From Sipunculus nudus (Eukaryota > Annelida > Sipuncula > Golfingiida > Sipunculidae), in contig CM049318.1 in assembly GCA_026874595.1 (NCBI GenBank), forward strand, positions 28,486,956-28,550,955: 64,000 bases of DNA. Direction: 5' to 3'. Positions 53,101 through 57,510 of the stretch are shown here, piece after piece. The notes beneath the pieces were generated by a model. That model saw only the letters and a program-made list of their open reading frames with translations, did not search any database and was not told the origin of the DNA. Each line of letters opens with the position of its first letter. Position 1 is the stretch's first letter. The translations under genes were made by a program, and so were the position numbers.

Positions 53101-54521
53101 AACATTACCACGTTTGACGCACTAATGCGCAAACAGTTTTATTCATTAAAAATGAGAATAACTGAATCTGACAACCTGTATGTCAGAACTTTGTATGAAT
53201 CTGATCTATACCTTAAGTCAGACTTGTTTAATGTTCATAACCAGAAGTTGTTTGTTATCAGATCATAAGTAATAATGCAGTTGGCCTAAATCTTATGTTA
53301 TTTGCTTTCTACTGTTCTTTTCTTTCTATTCTTATTTACTTTCATTATTTCTGTATATGGACCAAGAGTCTGTAATAAAACATTATTATTATTATATGTC
53401 TTTGTGGTAATTGGCCAAGGTAAAGGTCAGCAATGGCAAGCATGATGTGATGTTGTGTGACAGACCTGTGGTGTGATGCTGCTTGGAATTCAATTGTGTG
53501 CAAGTGGAAGGGCCAAGTTGGTTTGCATTCTGTAAGTTAGAGCATCTGTAACATTGTGTGTTCTCTCTTTACAGTGCTTTTCCCAGATGAGAAGACAACA
53601 AGTCTGTGCTGCTGGGACTCCCGTAATGCTGATCGTCAGAAGCTTCTCTCACTGGGTAAAGTTATTCTCATAACCTTCATAATAAGCACAGTGCTTTTGA
53701 TGATCTATCCATCCATTTTTAGCTCAGCTGACTGAAAATCAACTGAGGTATAGATATGGCGCTTAGTCAATCGTCTGTCTGTTAGCAGGGCACAAATCAT
53801 AACCACTGGACCTAGAAACTTCTAAGTGTACATCCAGGGAGGTCAATAAAAAATCTCCTTGGAAACCTGAAATTCTAAAGGTCAGTGTGACCTATATCCT
53901 CCAAGCTATGGGGCTTGTAAGTTCCCGCCAGAATAATTAAAAATTTGATACAAAACCTCCAGTACCTTGATAATTTATGCATGGATTGCCCTTCATCATG
54001 TTTCCATTTGTAATGATTCTTTATACTTCATTGTTCCATCAGAAAATTGAAATTTTAGATTTACTCCTTTTATTTAAGCATTATAGCAACATCGGATTTG
54101 TATAAAGACTTTTTATTGAAAGATATTTTTTAAAAATAACCAATCATTTCCATTTAAAGTCTTCTTTTGAATGCTCATGTTGATACAAGAGTGCATCTTC
54201 TTTAATGGATGGATGCAGAGGTTAATGCTTTCCTTAATTTTCAGTATAGAAAAATGTAATTTTTCATGAAGCAGACTTATTTAAGACCTTTTGGAAAGTC
54301 ATAAAAATAATGCAATAATTTAAAGTTAGAAATTATATCTTCATAGTTTCAAGCTTGAATACTGTATATTTATGTGACCATTACTAATCATGTTTTTATC
54401 CCAACCAGGTCACAATGGTGTTGTTCGGAGTATTGCACACTCACCCACTGGCCCAGCCTTTGTTACGTGCAGCGATGATTTCCGTGCTCGTTTCTGGTAC
54501 AAGAAAGCCTCAGCAGACTAG
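11120..54521 (+). CDS. CSTF1: Cleavage stimulation factor subunit 1 (CstF-50), complete, 13 coding exons
   Basis: CstF-50 is the WD40 subunit of the nuclear CstF complex, which binds the GU-rich element downstream of the poly(A) signal and stimulates pre-mRNA 3' cleavage. Exons: 11120-11175, 16772-16899, 17500-17577, 18611-18703, 21145-21185, 23537-23659, 40363-40485, 41089-41164, 42435-42514, 42939-43094, 47791-47935, 53575-53655, 54409-54521. They sum to 1293 bases, i.e. 430 residues plus TAG; the human protein has 431. Residues 1-65 form the N-terminal dimerisation domain ([17 protein letters not shown]) and about 93-430 the WD40 propeller, with blade signatures such as [36 protein letters not shown] and the C-terminal [12 protein letters not shown]. 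All junctions keep frame with GT/AG sites. Intron 6 is 16.7 kb and is mostly transposons. Confidence 0.97.
11176..13594 (+). other. CSTF1: CSTF1 intron 1, proximal part: hairpin-forming palindromes
   Basis: No exon is supported. Three perfect-stem hairpins are present: GTAAGCCTC/GAGGCTTAC with a 5-base loop (11561-11583), CCGTCTCT/AGAGACGG with a 7-base loop (12135-12157), and GTCACAGGAA/TTCCTGTGAC with a 9-base loop (12284-12312). A 14-G run lies at 12374. These palindromes look like remains of repeat termini, but no full element can be bounded. Confidence 0.55.
13595..16754 (+). mobile_element. TTAGCTCAGCTGA-family element, copy B (non-autonomous, Helitron/Helentron-like?)
   Basis: Starts TTAGCTCAGCTGAC followed by a foldback (AGCTCAG.TGAC / GTCA.CTGAGCT) and a GTCC/GTCT-rich stretch. 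The body has two tandem monomers of about 680 bp: ATTGGGTCAATAGGACTTCG near 13795 and a variant near 14475. It ends CAGCTGAGCGCC, a 12-bp palindrome GACCCATGGGTC (16736-16747), then CCTTGTT. The subterminal inverted repeat is GCTCAGCTGA/TCAGCTGAGC. There is no coding capacity. The hairpin before the 3' end and the lack of target duplication recall Helentron-associated elements; that class is inference. It is close to identical to the copy at 32801-35932. Confidence 0.7.
16772..16899 (+). CDS. CSTF1: CSTF1 exon 2 (dimerisation domain)
   Basis: Encodes residues 19-61, [18 protein letters not shown] and [17 protein letters not shown], the helical N-terminal domain. The acceptor is TACTTGCAG. The 3' terminus of a repeat ends about 17 bp before the exon, so the element supplies the sequence in front of the acceptor. 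Confidence 0.96.
16900..17499 (+). other. CSTF1: CSTF1 intron 2
   Basis: AT-rich intron of 600 bp with nothing else recognisable. Confidence 0.8.
17500..17577 (+). CDS. CSTF1: CSTF1 exon 3 (linker)
   Basis: Encodes residues 62-87, [20 protein letters not shown], the linker before the WD40 domain. PGTGLDLEF is the conserved family block. Acceptor TAATTTTAG, donor GTAACC. Confidence 0.95.
17578..18610 (+). other. CSTF1: CSTF1 intron 3, with a possible hAT fragment
   Basis: A stretch at 17684-17961 begins CAGGGCTAGACATTAATGG and ends near TTTCAAAAGTTAACAGGACC. The end block TTTCAAAAGTTAATGTTGAG followed by CCCTG recurs at about 41850-41888 in intron 8. Together these suggest a decayed hAT-like MITE family. 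No target duplication is visible. Confidence 0.35.
18611..18703 (+). CDS. CSTF1: CSTF1 exon 4 (first WD40 blade begins)
   Basis: Encodes residues 88-118, [20 protein letters not shown] then [11 protein letters not shown]. The (A/S)PEAS.YETCYVT.HKGPCR block is diagnostic of CstF-50. Confidence 0.97.
19365..20808. mobile_element. Non-autonomous hAT transposon with perfect 8-bp target site duplication
   Basis: Bounded on both sides by the 8-bp direct repeat GTGCATAT (19357-19364 and 20809-20816). The ends are inverted repeats: left TAGGGTCCTGCGCGGGGCGG, right (reverse complement) TAGGGCCCTGTGCGGGCTG. Subterminal GCGGGGCGGGC-type repeats cluster in the first 180 and last 215 bp, while the core is ordinary AT-rich DNA. 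An 8-bp duplication with TAGGG/CAGGG termini and subterminal repeats is the hAT pattern. There is no transposase frame. It lies in CSTF1 intron 4. Confidence 0.88.
21145..21185 (+). CDS. CSTF1: CSTF1 exon 5 (micro-exon, 41 bp)
   Basis: Encodes [14 protein letters not shown], a WD40 strand with the typical GS.DASIK ending. Acceptor TTTTTTTCAG, donor GTCAGT, closing in phase 0. Confidence 0.95.
21603..22792 (+). mobile_element. Helitron-like non-autonomous element H1
   Basis: Starts A|TC then ATTGTATCC with a foldback (GTATCC.CAAAA / TTTTG.GGATAC, 21608-21637). It ends with a 6-bp hairpin TAGTCG-CTTGT-CGACTA (22763-22779), a 9-base spacer and CTAG, followed by host T. A hairpin about 10 nt before CTRR with an A|T insertion site is the defining Helitron terminus. 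The core is three tandem units of about 279 bp (ATCTCTGGAAC..TTTGACC at 21841, 22120, 22400). There is no Rep/helicase coding. It lies in CSTF1 intron 5. Confidence 0.75.
22793..23536 (+). other. CSTF1: CSTF1 intron 5, distal part
   Basis: AT-rich intron sequence leading to the TTTTTTTCAG acceptor of exon 6; nothing else supported. Confidence 0.7.
23537..23659 (+). CDS. CSTF1: CSTF1 exon 6
   Basis: 41 codons encoding residues 133-173: [20 protein letters not shown], then [14 protein letters not shown]. The donor is GGA|GTGAGA at 23660. This exon precedes the 16.7 kb intron. Confidence 0.96.
23660..24266 (+). other. CSTF1: CSTF1 intron 6, 5' part
   Basis: Contains ACAGTGAAACCCAGGG and repeated CCCCTCTGGGG(T/C)AGACACC blocks at 23850-23960. 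These resemble a pogo/Tc1-like MITE end; a related right-hand end is GAGGGGTTTTACTGTA at about 36473-36488. Boundaries cannot be set. Confidence 0.4.
24267..24643 (-). repeat. 3' LTR of the BEL element
   Basis: 377 bp, TG..CA ends. The inner flank on the minus strand is a 21-C run followed by GGAGGA, a short purine stretch in the position of the polypurine tract. Confidence 0.9.
24650..24670. repeat. Poly-G tract (21 G)
   Basis: Lies just inside the 3' LTR of the BEL element, so it arose or expanded within the transposon. Confidence 0.95.
25272..26976 (-). pseudogene. BEL integrase and C-terminal domain (frameshifted)
   Basis: 26976-26044 holds the linker, the HH-CC zinc-binding region ([24 protein letters not shown]) and the start of the core ([12 protein letters not shown]). 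The frame shifts at about 26060 and the core continues in 26119-25769 ([23 protein letters not shown]). Further fragments with [10 protein letters not shown] (25763-25500) and [13 protein letters not shown] (25460-25272) are the C-terminal tail, split by more shifts. Confidence 0.85.
26992..27423 (-). pseudogene. BEL RNase H region
   Basis: Contains [19 protein letters not shown] (the D..S block) and [15 protein letters not shown] (the second acidic block), then [12 protein letters not shown]. It ends at an in-frame TAA in the normally conserved [14 protein letters not shown] linker to integrase. Confidence 0.85.
27556..28447 (-). pseudogene. BEL reverse transcriptase (frameshifted)
   Basis: The frame changes near 28430, near 28125 and again around 28015 and 27730. 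Conserved blocks sit in different frames: [51 protein letters not shown] and the catalytic [11 protein letters not shown] (YVDN is the BEL form of the YxDD box). Clearly an RT, but it cannot be translated as one protein. Confidence 0.85.
28374..29348 (-). pseudogene. BEL zinc knuckle and aspartic protease region (broken)
   Basis: The frame opens with a CCHC-like cluster ([26 protein letters not shown]). The protease follows, but its active-site block reads [12 protein letters not shown] where the family has Asp in place of His, so the catalytic residue appears lost. An in-frame TGA at about 28830-28832 precedes [12 protein letters not shown], the second part of the peptidase A17-like region. 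Confidence 0.82.
29358..30407 (-). pseudogene. BEL gag region (broken)
   Basis: Gag-like polyprotein start, with charged helical sequence (residues 1-75 from 30407) and the block [20 protein letters not shown] typical of BEL/Pao gag. An in-frame TAG at about 29757-29759 interrupts a strongly conserved stretch, the same frame continues to 29358, and a TAA there separates it from the zinc knuckle. The reading continues upstream of 30407 in the same frame without an obvious better start. Confidence 0.85.
30544..30913 (-). repeat. 5' LTR of the BEL element
   Basis: 370 bp. It differs from the other LTR by about 14 substitutions by eye and one 7-bp duplication (GTTACAT is present once here and twice in the 3' copy), so roughly 96% identity. 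The inward sequence on the minus strand is CTGGTGCCATGACC, the expected primer-binding position; I did not identify the tRNA. Confidence 0.9.
31046..32724 (+). mobile_element. Helitron-like non-autonomous element H3
   Basis: Begins TTGTATCCCCAGACAAAATG, a partly decayed version of the 5' foldback seen at 47338-47368. It ends with hairpin GGCACC-ACA-GGTGCC (32697-32711), spacer AAGAAATGT (9 bases) and CTGG, then host T. This is a classic Helitron 3' terminus. The body shares TCATGACCTT/GTGACCTTGACC segments with the element at 44190-47368. No coding. Confidence 0.75.
32801..35932 (+). mobile_element. TTAGCTCAGCTGA-family element, copy C
   Basis: 3.1 kb, the same structure and nearly the same sequence as the copy at 13595-16754: 5' foldback, GTCC-rich stretch, two monomers of about 680 bp, terminal GACCCATGGGTC palindrome and CCTTGTT. 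Differences are scattered substitutions and small indels. Direct orientation relative to the first copy. Confidence 0.75.
35933..36613 (+). other. CSTF1: CSTF1 intron 6, spacer between two repeats
   Basis: AT-rich. Near 36410-36490 it holds CCCTCTGGGGCATACT..CTATAGAGGGGTTTTACTGTA, a probable pogo/Tc1-like MITE end. Confidence 0.4.
36614..40066 (+). mobile_element. TTAGCTCAGCTGA-family element, copy E, split by a Helitron-like insertion
   Basis: Starts TTAGCTCAGCTGACTTTCAG with the family foldback and ends CAGCTGAGCGTCATGACCCA then TCGGTCACTTGTT at 40066. Its 5' part is a tandem array of about 130-146 bp units marked by TTGAGGTCAC/AAAGGTCA (36781, 36927, 37070, 37199). A second Helitron-like element occupies about 37376-38557, after which GATTTTGAGGTCA resumes, showing nesting. 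Confidence 0.6.
37376..38557 (+). mobile_element. Helitron-like non-autonomous element H2 (nested)
   Basis: Begins TTGTATCCGCCAAAACAGAG, a foldback with TTTTGCGGATAC. It ends with hairpin TAGTTG-CTTGT-CGACTA (38529-38545, one G-T pair), 8-base spacer, CTAG, then host T. Three tandem units of about 278 bp carry (A/C)GGTGGCGCCACCT palindromes. Sister copy of the element at 21603-22792. Confidence 0.75.
40067..40362 (+). other. CSTF1: End of CSTF1 intron 6 with a decayed repeat terminus
   Basis: AAGCTGGGTGCCATGACCCA then TGGGTTACATTCT (about 40318-40350) aligns with the terminus CAGCTGAGCGCCGTGACCCA of the TTAGCTCAGCTGA family. It lies directly before the CTTACAG acceptor of exon 7. Confidence 0.55.
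40363..40485 (+). CDS. CSTF1: CSTF1 exon 7 (WD40)
   Basis: 41 codons: [20 protein letters not shown] and [20 protein letters not shown], ending Q in phase 0. A decayed repeat terminus (TGACCCATGGGTTAC at 40331) sits 18-32 bp before the exon and overlaps the region where the branch point and pyrimidine tract should be. Confidence 0.97.
40486..42434 (+). other. CSTF1: CSTF1 introns 7 and 8
   Basis: Intron 7 (40486-41088) is plain AT-rich sequence. Intron 8 (41165-42434) has low-copy-looking DNA plus a segment at about 41790-41888 ending TTTCAAAAGTTAATGTTGAG then CCCTG, related to the CAGGGCT block in intron 3. Confidence 0.6.
41089..41164 (+). CDS. CSTF1: CSTF1 exon 8 (WD40)
   Basis: Encodes [20 protein letters not shown] then TQQQT, matching the conserved FHPSGD..LVGTQ block. 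Donor GTAAGT. Confidence 0.97.
42435..42514 (+). CDS. CSTF1: CSTF1 exon 9 (WD40)
   Basis: Encodes [20 protein letters not shown] then HKGPLTS. LRLYD(V/I)NTFQCFV is a family-specific block. Phase 0 at the end. Confidence 0.97.
42939..43094 (+). CDS. CSTF1: CSTF1 exon 10 (WD40)
   Basis: 52 codons with [20 protein letters not shown] and [17 protein letters not shown]. Acceptor CTTTGCAG, donor GTATTT. Confidence 0.97.
43212..43234. repeat. Poly-C tract (23 C)
   Basis: Uninterrupted C run followed by ACCCCCC, inside CSTF1 intron 10. Confidence 0.95.
44190..47368 (-). mobile_element. Helitron-like non-autonomous element H4 with expanded tandem core
   Basis: On the minus strand it starts with a perfect foldback TTGTATCCCC/GGGGATACAA (10-bp stem, 47338-47368) and a GC-rich GCCGCCGCCGC stretch. 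It ends with hairpin GGCACC-TGC-GGTGCC (44203-44217), spacer AAGAAATGT, CTAG (44193-44190), then T. Its 3' end matches the element at 31046-32724 in the opposite orientation. The core is a 288-bp tandem array. Confidence 0.78.
44350..46760. repeat. Tandem array of about 288-bp units (eight copies plus partials)
   Basis: The landmark GGACAGATGG (or a close variant) recurs at 44513, 44802, 45090, 45380, 45668, 45956, 46242 and 46532, spacing 286-290 bp. Units are very similar in the centre and decay at the right edge (46600-46760). Each unit contains CCTTGACCTTTGACCTCATG and a second CACCTTTGACCTTGTGACC block. Short open frames in it are by-products of the repeat. Confidence 0.92.
47700..47790 (+). 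other. CSTF1: Repeat terminus before CSTF1 exon 11
   Basis: TCAGCTGCATCTTATGACCC then AAGGGCCACTTGTT (47704-47737) matches the 3' terminus of the TTAGCTCAGCTGA family. The remainder to 47790 is the pyrimidine-rich tract and acceptor. Confidence 0.55.
47791..47935 (+). CDS. CSTF1: CSTF1 exon 11 (WD40)
   Basis: Encodes [20 protein letters not shown], then [21 protein letters not shown] repeat terminus ends about 53 bp before the acceptor TTTCCTTTCAG. Confidence 0.97.
47936..49184 (+). other. CSTF1: CSTF1 intron 11, part before the LINE ORFs
   Basis: AT-rich sequence with a 17-G run (48632-48648). Some of the last few hundred bases are probably the LINE 5' UTR, but I cannot place its 5' boundary. 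Confidence 0.5.
48632..48648. repeat. Poly-G tract (17 G)
   Basis: Uninterrupted G run in CSTF1 intron 11, upstream of the LINE. Confidence 0.95.
49185..50417 (+). CDS. LINE ORF1 protein (zinc-finger plus RRM-like, nucleic-acid binding)
   Basis: 410 residues. The N-terminus has CxxC pairs at C4/C7 and C24/C27 (CYDC, CIEC), a likely zinc-binding module. The middle is low-complexity and Thr/Pro-rich (about 230-320). The C-terminal part, about 326-400, begins [20 protein letters not shown] and includes YASFKLEG, the pattern of an RRM-like fold. ORF1 proteins of LINEs coat the RNA and act as chaperones; that role is by family analogy. The stop TGA overlaps the ORF2 start (ATGAGTGA). No frameshift or stop. 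An upstream in-frame start was not seen. Confidence 0.85.
   Translation: MRKCYDCNKKHRSVDIRIDDDMYCIECASKKWPDIYARKRAEKSVVSTSDTTELDEHAESSACKTSVVPEINYINNELLCYIANKMDILPHDLLVKFVVDFYNDEEVEDAKHILYENCTTDSRIKWRKGANKRTANVTDIIAVMHEVDPDRMPKFCALDLSRLPPIDINSVDVTGMMKEIKQIKGSLSGNINDKEIAGLQPEMSDIRQQMKELTLHVKALMPSMTQEKTRAFTEVVASNVTPKTTPHVTPRHAPNYDSPTLTPAGPSPLTGLPSESRPDKQDEVDPGDQVIGEGFTKVVHRKTNRRGNFVVGTSSTPSSQLTTRKRLVSLFVTRLHPDTSEEEVKSYVETKFSVVFECTKLKTRYDTYASFKLEGRCDQIAQFYEPDSWPKDVLVRRFFKQKEKTQTQHE
50410..53268 (+). CDS. LINE ORF2 protein: AP endonuclease and reverse transcriptase
   Basis: 952 residues with no stop or shift. Endonuclease domain, about 8-245: N16 in TFNCRG, E41 in IQEHWL, D160/N162 in ILGDFNAD, then SWLDHCV and the terminal SDH at 235-237, so all expected catalytic positions are present. 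Reverse transcriptase, about 490-790: [28 protein letters not shown] with D632, [20 protein letters not shown], and MYADD with D732/D733. A C-terminal tail of about 160 residues is poorly characterised. Together these nick the target DNA and copy the RNA (target-primed reverse transcription). The start overlaps the ORF1 stop by 8 bases in the +1 frame. Confidence 0.95.
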   Translation: MSENLHISKIKCSTFNCRGFDSSFYELHKLCANSHILCIQEHWLYKQELITKLNDLHADFRGIGESPMDAGDGIRPGRPFGGVAILWHRSLDQYITPLPLNCDWACGITLDVCGKKACFITVYLPYESYEKCDSYIDCLANIDVFVKNQCPTSAVYILGDFNADINKTGSLFASILKQFKDDNGYVFSDYVFLDNVFTYVSDSWSTTSWLDHCVSTQDAHGAIDMIDVLYDYVTSDHLPLCMSVNTSCIPSVKHEARTFSCKRPNWAKTSKQSLVVYNNAVANAIHDFSDLFHETERCQNVNCQDKNHLSKIDLQYDFLVNVMVNNADRFIDKCTSGSERKKYKTIPGWNEYARDAHGAARDAFLAWQRAGRPTSGPIHNVMVHTKRLFKYALRHCRRLEEQAKADSLGRALSAKKQTEFWTGIKKCKNPRLPCTHTVSGITGDKEILDMWQAHYKSLFSCVHHDAEQLNKISSNFRLITHNQNIRVSESEMMVALSKLKSGKSYDPDGLGAEHYIHAKNALVQPLCSLFTSLLVHGYMPEHMMCSIIVPVVKNKTKSITDKANYRPIALSTIMSKLFEFVIYEKIKHFVNVTDNQFGYKTGHGTELCVGLLKEILRFYQKMGSHMFVCFLDASSAFDRVCHTTLFNKLLRNGVPLYLVRIVYYWYMHQRISVRWNSIRSDYFTATNGVRQGGVLSPLMFNIYMNDLSSKLNTHLIGCCIDKKIINHLMYADDIVVFAPSVKGLQKLINIAYDYGISHNIKFNMTKSLYMHITGKDKIWASSDPCLKMGQTLLSPVKQYKYLGCIINRKLQDDDDILRQMRLLYVRANMLKQKFKLCSETVKILLFKMFCYSLYCASLWCKYRKSSIEKVKVAYNNAFRIFLGFPKHCSISKEFISRNITTFDALMRKQFYSLKMRITESDNLYVRTLYESDLYLKSDLFNVHNQKLFVIRS
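53575..53655 (+). CDS. CSTF1: CSTF1 exon 12 (WD40)
   Basis: Encodes [20 protein letters not shown] then [15 protein letters not shown] is strictly conserved in the family. Confidence 0.97.
53719..54408 (+). repeat. 5' fragment of a TTAGCTCAGCTGA-family element in CSTF1 intron 12
   Basis: Starts TTAGCTCAGCTGACTGAAAA with the family foldback and a degenerate GTCTGTCTG stretch. The right boundary is not recognisable, so the listed end is only the end of the intron. Confidence 0.45.
54409..54521 (+). CDS. CSTF1: CSTF1 exon 13 (last WD40 blade, stop)
   Basis: Encodes [20 protein letters not shown] then [17 protein letters not shown] and TAG at 54519-54521. The C-terminal [12 protein letters not shown] is the CstF-50 signature. 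Confidence 0.97.
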
Positions 54522-55614
54522 AGAGGGATCAATCTGTTAATTTATTTTCATTACTTCGAGGGCTTGGAGTGACAAAAGGGACTCTGTCAGAATCAAGTCT
54601 GCAAACACACACAGATGTAACTGTGTTCATCTATAAATATTGTCAGTGACTTTATGGACTCTGCATTGAGTCACATGAAAGATGTCAAGAAAGTTACCCG
54701 ACAATGAGAAGAATGCTCATATAAAACAGATCCAGTTTGTGTGTGGGGAGTAAGACTGAAGGGGGGGGGGGGGGATTTTGTATTTTCTGTACTATTTTCT
54801 CAGTGTATATATTTTCTATAGATAGCACAAAAGTTATTGATGTTCTGGAGATGATTCAGGTGACCTTAGCACTGATATTGAATCCTTGAGAATTGAGAGT
54901 AAGCCATCACAAATCTTCTGCATGTTTTCCTGCATTAAAGATATTCTTGGAGAATGTAAGATATTAAAATCATACCAACTTAAGGAGAGGTTTTTGGAAT
55001 TCGGAGAAATGTTATAGGTCAAGATGAATAATTTCTGGAAAAAAACAGAAGAGGTAATTCAAGAAACTTAGAAATTTGTCAGAAGTCAATATGAACACTA
55101 TAATATTTTTTTTCACTAAAGTACAAATATTTTTTAGACATACATAAATACTAAATTGGTTATTGACAATGCATTGATACTAAGTCAGATATGGTATCAG
55201 TAACCTAGAAGATGCCACTCTTTAATATAAAAACTTTGATTATATTGGATCATTAAATGCAAACAAGGTCAGATATTCAAAGATGAACACTCAGTGTTAT
55301 ATTTGGCATGGAAGGTGAACTGAAACACCATTTGCCAGCTGCATGGCTCTGGTAGTTTGAAAATACTTTTTATCAAAGCAAGTCTGGTTATATTTCTATA
55401 ACAAGAATGATGATAGGTGTAGATTATAAACTTTAATATACATTTTATCACAATGTCCATGGTATCATGGATTCTGTATCAGTGTAGTTCAAATGATCAG
55501 CAGCCTCAAGCAAAACATATCAAGTCTGTCTGTTAACTACTGAAAGCTTCACTTTTGGCTTAATTGTATAAAAAATAACAACTGTTTTATGACAAGGTGA
55601 CTTTTTTACTGATA

Positions 55615-55791
55615 CAGTGAAACCTGTGTTATAAGACCATCCATGAACTGGAGGAAAGTGGCCTTGATTCACAGGTGGTCTTAACAGACAGATCAGTTAT
55701 AACTAATGTAAATGCTTTCAGTTCACCCAAGTGGAGTCTCAAAAAGACGGGTGATCTTATAGACTGGTGGTCTTTCAGACAGGTTCCACTG
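55615..55791. mobile_element. pogo/Tc1-like MITE (177 bp)
   Basis: The ends are inverted repeats: left CAGTGAAACCTGTGTTATAA, right (reverse complement) CAGTGGAACCTGTCTGAAAG, both continuing into AGACCA. TA dinucleotides flank both sides (55613-55614, 55792-55793), the Tc1/mariner/pogo target. No coding. Confidence 0.75.
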
Positions 55792-56196
55792 TACATACAA
55801 AAGGGAATAGCATGTTTGATAGGGTCCATGCTCCGAGGTGCTCTTCATTTTTTTTCTTTCAAAAAGGGAGAGAAAAGCTTCTGTATGTCTTTACTTTAAA
55901 CTTGTTCGACTTAATGCATTTACTTACCCTCTACCATAAATCAAAATAAGACAAAAAGGCAACAGAATCGTCCAGAGTCATGTTAATCTTCATCTTCATG
56001 ATATCTACAGTGACATCTGTGGGTCATGTTCAGAACCATATTCTTTAAAAAGTCAGATCTTCAATACAGTCTTTGAAAAACATGAAATGGAAAGCATTAC
56101 CACTTTGAGATGCATCATTCTGTTTTTGTTGTATTGTATGTGTGTTGGTGGCTACATGAGACTGCCAAGAAAATATTGTAGTTGTAGTATGGAAGA

Positions 56197-56202
56197 AATA
56201 AA
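56197..56202 (+). terminator. CSTF1: Probable CSTF1 polyadenylation signal AATAAA
   Basis: AATAAA followed 15-25 bases later by the U/GU-rich TTATTTCTTTTGTGGTGACT, the arrangement bound by CPSF and CstF. An earlier site could also be used. Confidence 0.45.
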
Positions 56203-56794
56203 AAAATAATTAATCTTATTTCTTTTGTGGTGACTTTCCTCTGTACATGTATGCATGAGCTCTGTATAATTGATAAAAGGGAAATCCCATGCAGTAAGGA
56301 TTAGAAATTATTACAAAAGGTATGTAGGCCTTCTCATAATATACCCATTAAATTGGGTTTTGTCCTTTAGGTCAAGCAAATGTATTCCAAATCTCATTAT
56401 ATTTTCATATAACATGCATGCCTCTGAAAAAAATATTAATATAGAATTTACATAAAATGAACCCAATATCTAGAGGAAAAACATTATTATTTACTTTTCC
56501 ACAAAAACATGAGGTGTGATTTGTTCAAAAACTATTGGCACATCTATGAGCAGTCAACTTGGCAGGGATGTCACCCACAGGGAAAACATGGGACTAAACA
56601 TTCTAGATCTCAACAAAAGCGTAGTATTTTTTACACTGTCAGCCCCAAATTTTCAGGGAAAAATAAAAACAACATGTATTGCTAGATTTAAGTAATTTCT
56701 AAATTTTGTCTGTGACATCACACTTTGCATCAGCCAATCACGTCTCTGTTCTGGATGAAATGCTCCATGCACAACACCACCATATGCTATTAGG

Positions 56795-57180
56795 TAGGGC
56801 TGAAAGGAGTACTCGAGTCCGGGTAATACTTACCGAGTACTCAAGTCCAAGATTTGGACTCGAGTACTCTTGTATGTACATGCATATATGTATATTACTG
56901 CAAATTTTAGGACAGACTGTAGGATTATTTATCCATTGTCGTAGCTTGGCAAAGGGCTCTTAACATATGCTAGTCAAATTAACCGAGGTCTTGTTATGAC
57001 ATATTCCTTCGTTGTGATAAAGTTAAGCCGTCACTAAGTCAAATTTATGCATATTTTGCATCGGTAAACAGATGTTCGTTTTATCTTCACAGCGTTGCCA
57101 TTGTAACGAGTACTCGAGTCCGAGTCGGGTAATGCCTATCGGGTACTTGAGTCCAAAATTTTGTACCCGTTTCAGCCCTA
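56795..57180. mobile_element. Short hAT MITE with perfect 8-bp target duplication (386 bp)
   Basis: Flanked by CTATTAGG on both sides (56787-56794, 57181-57188). Terminal inverted repeats: left TAGGGCTGAAAGGAGTACTC, right (reverse complement) TAGGGCTGAAACGGGTAC. Subterminal ACTCGAGTCC/GGACTCGAGT and GAGTACTC palindromes repeat inside. It lies between the convergent CSTF1 and GTDC1 genes. Confidence 0.9.
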
Positions 57181-57429
57181 CTATTAGGTTTACCTCACCT
57201 AGCGGTTATAGTATCAATTTACAGTCATGTTAAAACAGCAGCTGGTTACTCAGTTTATCCATCTAATGCACATGGTCATTGTGAGACAAGTTCTCCCTTT
57301 CTTTAAAATGAATGTACCATGGTAAATGTTTTCTATCATGGGGTTCCTATTAATTGCTGGACACATGACAACAACCCCTCCTTGCCTTCTGCTTGTATTT
57401 TTTCCTGTTACTGGCTTTTTCGTTGCTTG

Positions 57430-57510
57430 TCATGTCACTTCAGCTCCTGGTTCTATTATTCTTTCATACTGTGACTTAAGTGCCCTCCACGTGAATCTGT
57501 CCAAATCAAT
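57430..57510 (-). CDS. GTDC1: GTDC1 last coding exon
   Basis: Encodes [20 protein letters not shown] then PGAEVT and TGA (57432-57430). The RF.W..LK..Y pattern matches the C-terminal helix of the family. Acceptor TTTTTCAG. Confidence 0.9.
   Translation of the reverse strand: MDLDRFTWRALKSQYERIIEPGAEVT

Larger units (their letters stand above)
49185..53396 (+). mobile_element. Non-LTR (LINE) retrotransposon with two intact ORFs, CR1/jockey-like
   Basis: Two uninterrupted overlapping frames, an AP endonuclease plus reverse transcriptase in the second, then a 128-bp 3' UTR that ends in a short (ATT)n tail (about 53382-53396) after TAATAAAAC. There is no RNase H and no LTR. Microsatellite-like tails rather than poly(A) fit CR1/jockey-group elements; the clade assignment is tentative. 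The 5' UTR start and target duplication were not found. Same strand as CSTF1, in intron 11. Confidence 0.92.
54522..56215 (+). other. CSTF1: CSTF1 3' untranslated region (probable)
   Basis: Non-coding sequence from the stop codon to the probable poly(A) signal at 56197. It includes a 14-G run (54761-54774) and a small inverted-repeat MITE (55615-55791). Confidence 0.5.
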
